Shown here: positions 21,317-23,448 of the stretch, piece by piece | Numbering within the stretch: the first letter of the stretch is position 1 | Layout: each line of letters starts with the position of its first letter | Source: Pelomyxa schiedti | Lineage: Eukaryota; Evosea; Pelobiontida; Pelomyxidae | Length of the DNA stretch: 23,448 nt | Assembly: GCA_020536535.1 (NCBI GenBank) | Contig: JAHLWZ010001057.1 | Coordinates: 1-23,448, forward strand | Reading direction: 5' to 3' | Made by a program: the position numbers and the translations under genes | The notes under the pieces: model-generated | What the model was told of the DNA's origin: nothing | What the model saw: the letters and a program-made list of their open reading frames with translations, nothing else | Databases searched by the model: none

Positions 21317-22428
21317 GTGAGCTGTGTTGCTTGGGCTTCGGATTGCGGCACTACTCGAGGGTTGTGGGGTGCTGTGGGGCCAGTAAGTGTTTGGGGCAAA
21401 GTGGGCCTGTTACTTGGCACTCTCTATTGAGAAATCACTAAAGCGGAGAATTGTTTGTAATGTACAGGATGCATAACTCGTGTCATGGTTTCCGTCGGGT
21501 GAAGTAAAGAGAGAGAACATGTGATCCGGGCTGCTGAATCGTCCTCTCATTGAAAGCTCTAAGTGCGTTAAAGACCAGCAAGTAAATTCTGGTAATAAGT
21601 TAGCTTTGAGGAATGAGATGCACATAGGAGGACAACTGTAGTACGTGAAATCACTACTGCAACCATAAAGGTCACAGAGGAAGCTGTTATGAATCAAGAT
21701 CCAACATAGAGGCAAGGTTTCACAAAAAAACCGGAAAACCTTTAAGGTCCTGTGTTGACAAAGAAAGCTAATTTCTCACCTGTGTTTGTCAAACGAGTTG
21801 CATAGAGCTGGGAATGCATTCCTTTGGAAGGGACTGTTTTTTTGTTTTGAGTAACTGTAATAGACGGGCAAATATGAAGCAACCCTCCACTTACGTACAA
21901 ATGACTTCCACTGACACGCATACACTCCTCTCTGAGTGGTTCACTCGATGTACTTAGTTGAACCAAGCATCAACACGCCAAGTTGCAGATGGGATGGTGG
22001 GAGATGGGTACCACATTCCCTGAGGGGGAGTAAATGGTAGCACACAATTGAGAAGGGCTGAGGTTATTGTTTATGAGGTTGTGGTTATTGGAACAATAAT
22101 TTGATGGCTTCGAAGCTTCGGTTGTTTGTTTTTGATGCACCAACGGCCTGTTGCTGTACCACAGTGTCCTCTTGTGGCTGCGGATACCCCTTTACTCCCT
22201 GGTAATCAAATGACACTTGTAGGCAGGAAATCTGTGTGGAAACTGTGAAAACACGCCCACCAACGGCCTACCATCAAAAATACAAACCAGTGTCTCCCAC
22301 TGCAACGCTCACAAGCAAGAGTCGAACAGCCCCCGACCAGCCCGGACACTCCCGCGAGGCTTGACTTAGTGGTGCTCGCTGTTCTGTTTGTTTTATGTCG
22401 TTGTGGGGATCTTACACTCTCACCCCTC

Positions 22429-22448
22429 ACCCACCCACCCACCCACCC
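22429..22448 (+). repeat. (ACCC)5 microsatellite
   Basis: Five perfect ACCC units, with a further C, lie in a C-rich stretch beginning near 22421. On the minus strand this is GGGT, a G-run pattern that could form a quadruplex. Confidence 0.85.
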
Positions 22449-23393
22449 CGCGTGCATGGCGTGCCACAAGATCCACATCCGGGGAAATTGAATTAGTTGT
22501 GACACATTGCTTACAATGCACCTCGATTTGCCTGCGTGGTTGTCAACATTCACAGCCCCAACTCCGTTGCGTCAATCCTCAGTCCCCTGCACGCCGACAC
22601 GCGTCGCCTACTCCACAATTCTGCCCGCAAACGAAAAAAATGATTGCAGATTGCAGGTACAGATCTCTCAGGAGGATGTGATTTGACCCTTAGGGACCGA
22701 GCACCCAATGCTGGGGCAGCGCCCACAATGCGCAGTTGTTGTCCACGTGACGTTGTTGCATGTATCTAGGAACAGCCAAGTCCTGTGATTTCTGCTATCC
22801 AAAAGGCTATCCTATTTCTAAGGGCAATTGCGAATGTGTCACCTTCTGAAAGGCAATCGACATAAAATGTACATCAATCCAAAACATAAAAAACATAAAA
22901 ACCACTACCGACGCACCAGCTGGATTATCGCAATTATGAACAACTAGTCGGACTGGAAACCACAGACACAACACCACCTACGTGCAACTGAATCCCTCCC
23001 CCAAACATGCGGCTTTCGTACGATCAGTAAAGAGGGTACAACGCCGTTTTCCTCTTTAAAACATAAATTGTTGCACTACGTTATTTAAACTACTCCCCAC
23101 GCCAGTAGATTTTATTAATTCTTATCATGTTACAAGGGGGTCACTTACAGTGCATCATGAAGTTCGTTTCGTACCGTACTACTACGAGAAAAGGGAAGAG
23201 CCAAGGCCAAGGTTTGTGGCCCCAAATTCCATTATTTTCATTGTTCTGAAGCCAATCCCAGAAAATGAATGCAAGCAAGATCGGCTACTAATGGATGGCT
23301 ACAGTGCACTACGAGTGTCATACTTACCCCCCAAATACTCTCTGCAAAAAAGGTGTCCAAGGTATATCAGTACACTTTTTCTCCTCCCCAAAA

Positions 23394-23436
23394 GCCAGTA
23401 AACATGGCTCCTCTCAAATCGGCCAGTAAACATGGC
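23394..23436 (+). repeat. 15-nt direct repeat near the right edge
   Basis: GCCAGTAAACATGGC occurs at 23394-23408 and 23422-23436, a 28-nt period. More copies could continue past the window edge. GCCA...TGGC also forms short inverted ends within each copy. Confidence 0.85.
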
Positions 23437-23448
23437 CCACATTTCACA

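Larger units (their letters stand above)
21058..23448. other. 2.4-kb stretch with no recognisable gene
   Basis: It begins with the 3' flank of the SulP gene. No frame on either strand shows a family motif. On the minus strand there are intron-like signals: a GTAAGT...TATTACAG candidate of 40 nt at about 21868-21907, and a 59-codon open stretch without ATG at about 22091-22270 (Gln-rich, bounded by stops). These could be parts of a spliced, unrecognised gene, but I could not join them in a consistent frame. No tRNA or rRNA is seen. Several small repeats are listed separately. Confidence 0.5.

Noticed and set aside
22206-22553. 115-codon minus-strand frame rich in Trp/Gly
   Set aside because: The Gly/Trp content comes from the ACCC microsatellite, and there is no domain or splice-consistent neighbour.
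1-23448. CRISPR arrays, insertion sequences, bacterial operons
   Set aside because: No regularly spaced repeats, transposase or terminal inverted repeats are present, and gene structure is clearly eukaryotic.

Overview
The window is nuclear DNA from a unicellular eukaryote with very compact, intron-dense genes. I infer this from seven complete multi-exon gene models. They contain about 79 introns, roughly 64 of them 36-49 nt long with a peak at 42-44 nt, with GT...AG ends. The standard genetic code works throughout: no in-frame stops remain in any model, and TAA and TGA both end genes. The genes (UBE2O-type E2, Trm112, lysosomal GH38 mannosidase, SLC26/SulP transporter, PARP) are pan-eukaryotic. 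A free-living amoeboid protist, for example an amoebozoan, is plausible, but this is inference and the sequence alone does not name the taxon.

Left third (1-6815): a cluster built around ADP-ribose chemistry and IFI44-like P-loop GTPases. In order: the 5' end of a NADAR-like gene (minus, runs off the left edge); a zinc-finger plus GTPase protein (minus); a head-to-head, divergently transcribed GTPase-UBL-PARP fusion (plus); and 98 bp downstream a NADAR-UBL protein (plus). PARPs attach ADP-ribose, and some NADAR enzymes remove it from guanine. The PARP and the NADAR proteins share the same ubiquitin-like module, with a phase-0 intron at an equivalent position. This writer/eraser/GTPase neighbourhood is the best candidate here for an undescribed system, possibly in innate defence or stress signalling.

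Middle (7108-12203): a 20-exon UBE2O/PHO2-like E2-E3 hybrid ubiquitin enzyme (plus) converges on a Trm112 gene (minus), the zinc-ribbon activator of methyltransferases, which carries an unusual Ser/Thr-rich tail.

Right (12448-21057): a 31-exon secreted/lysosomal alpha-mannosidase (GH38, minus) with an unexpected N-terminal array of cysteine-rich modules. Across a 281-bp divergent promoter lies a 17-exon SLC26/SulP anion transporter (plus) with a long Ser/Pro/Thr-rich cytosolic N-terminus and a C-terminal STAS domain. These are ordinary housekeeping or lysosomal functions with no evident link to the left cluster.

Far right (21058-23448): 2.4 kb with no gene I can recognise. It holds a 16-bp perfect palindrome, a hairpin, a short ACCC tract, small direct repeats and some intron-like signals on the minus strand.
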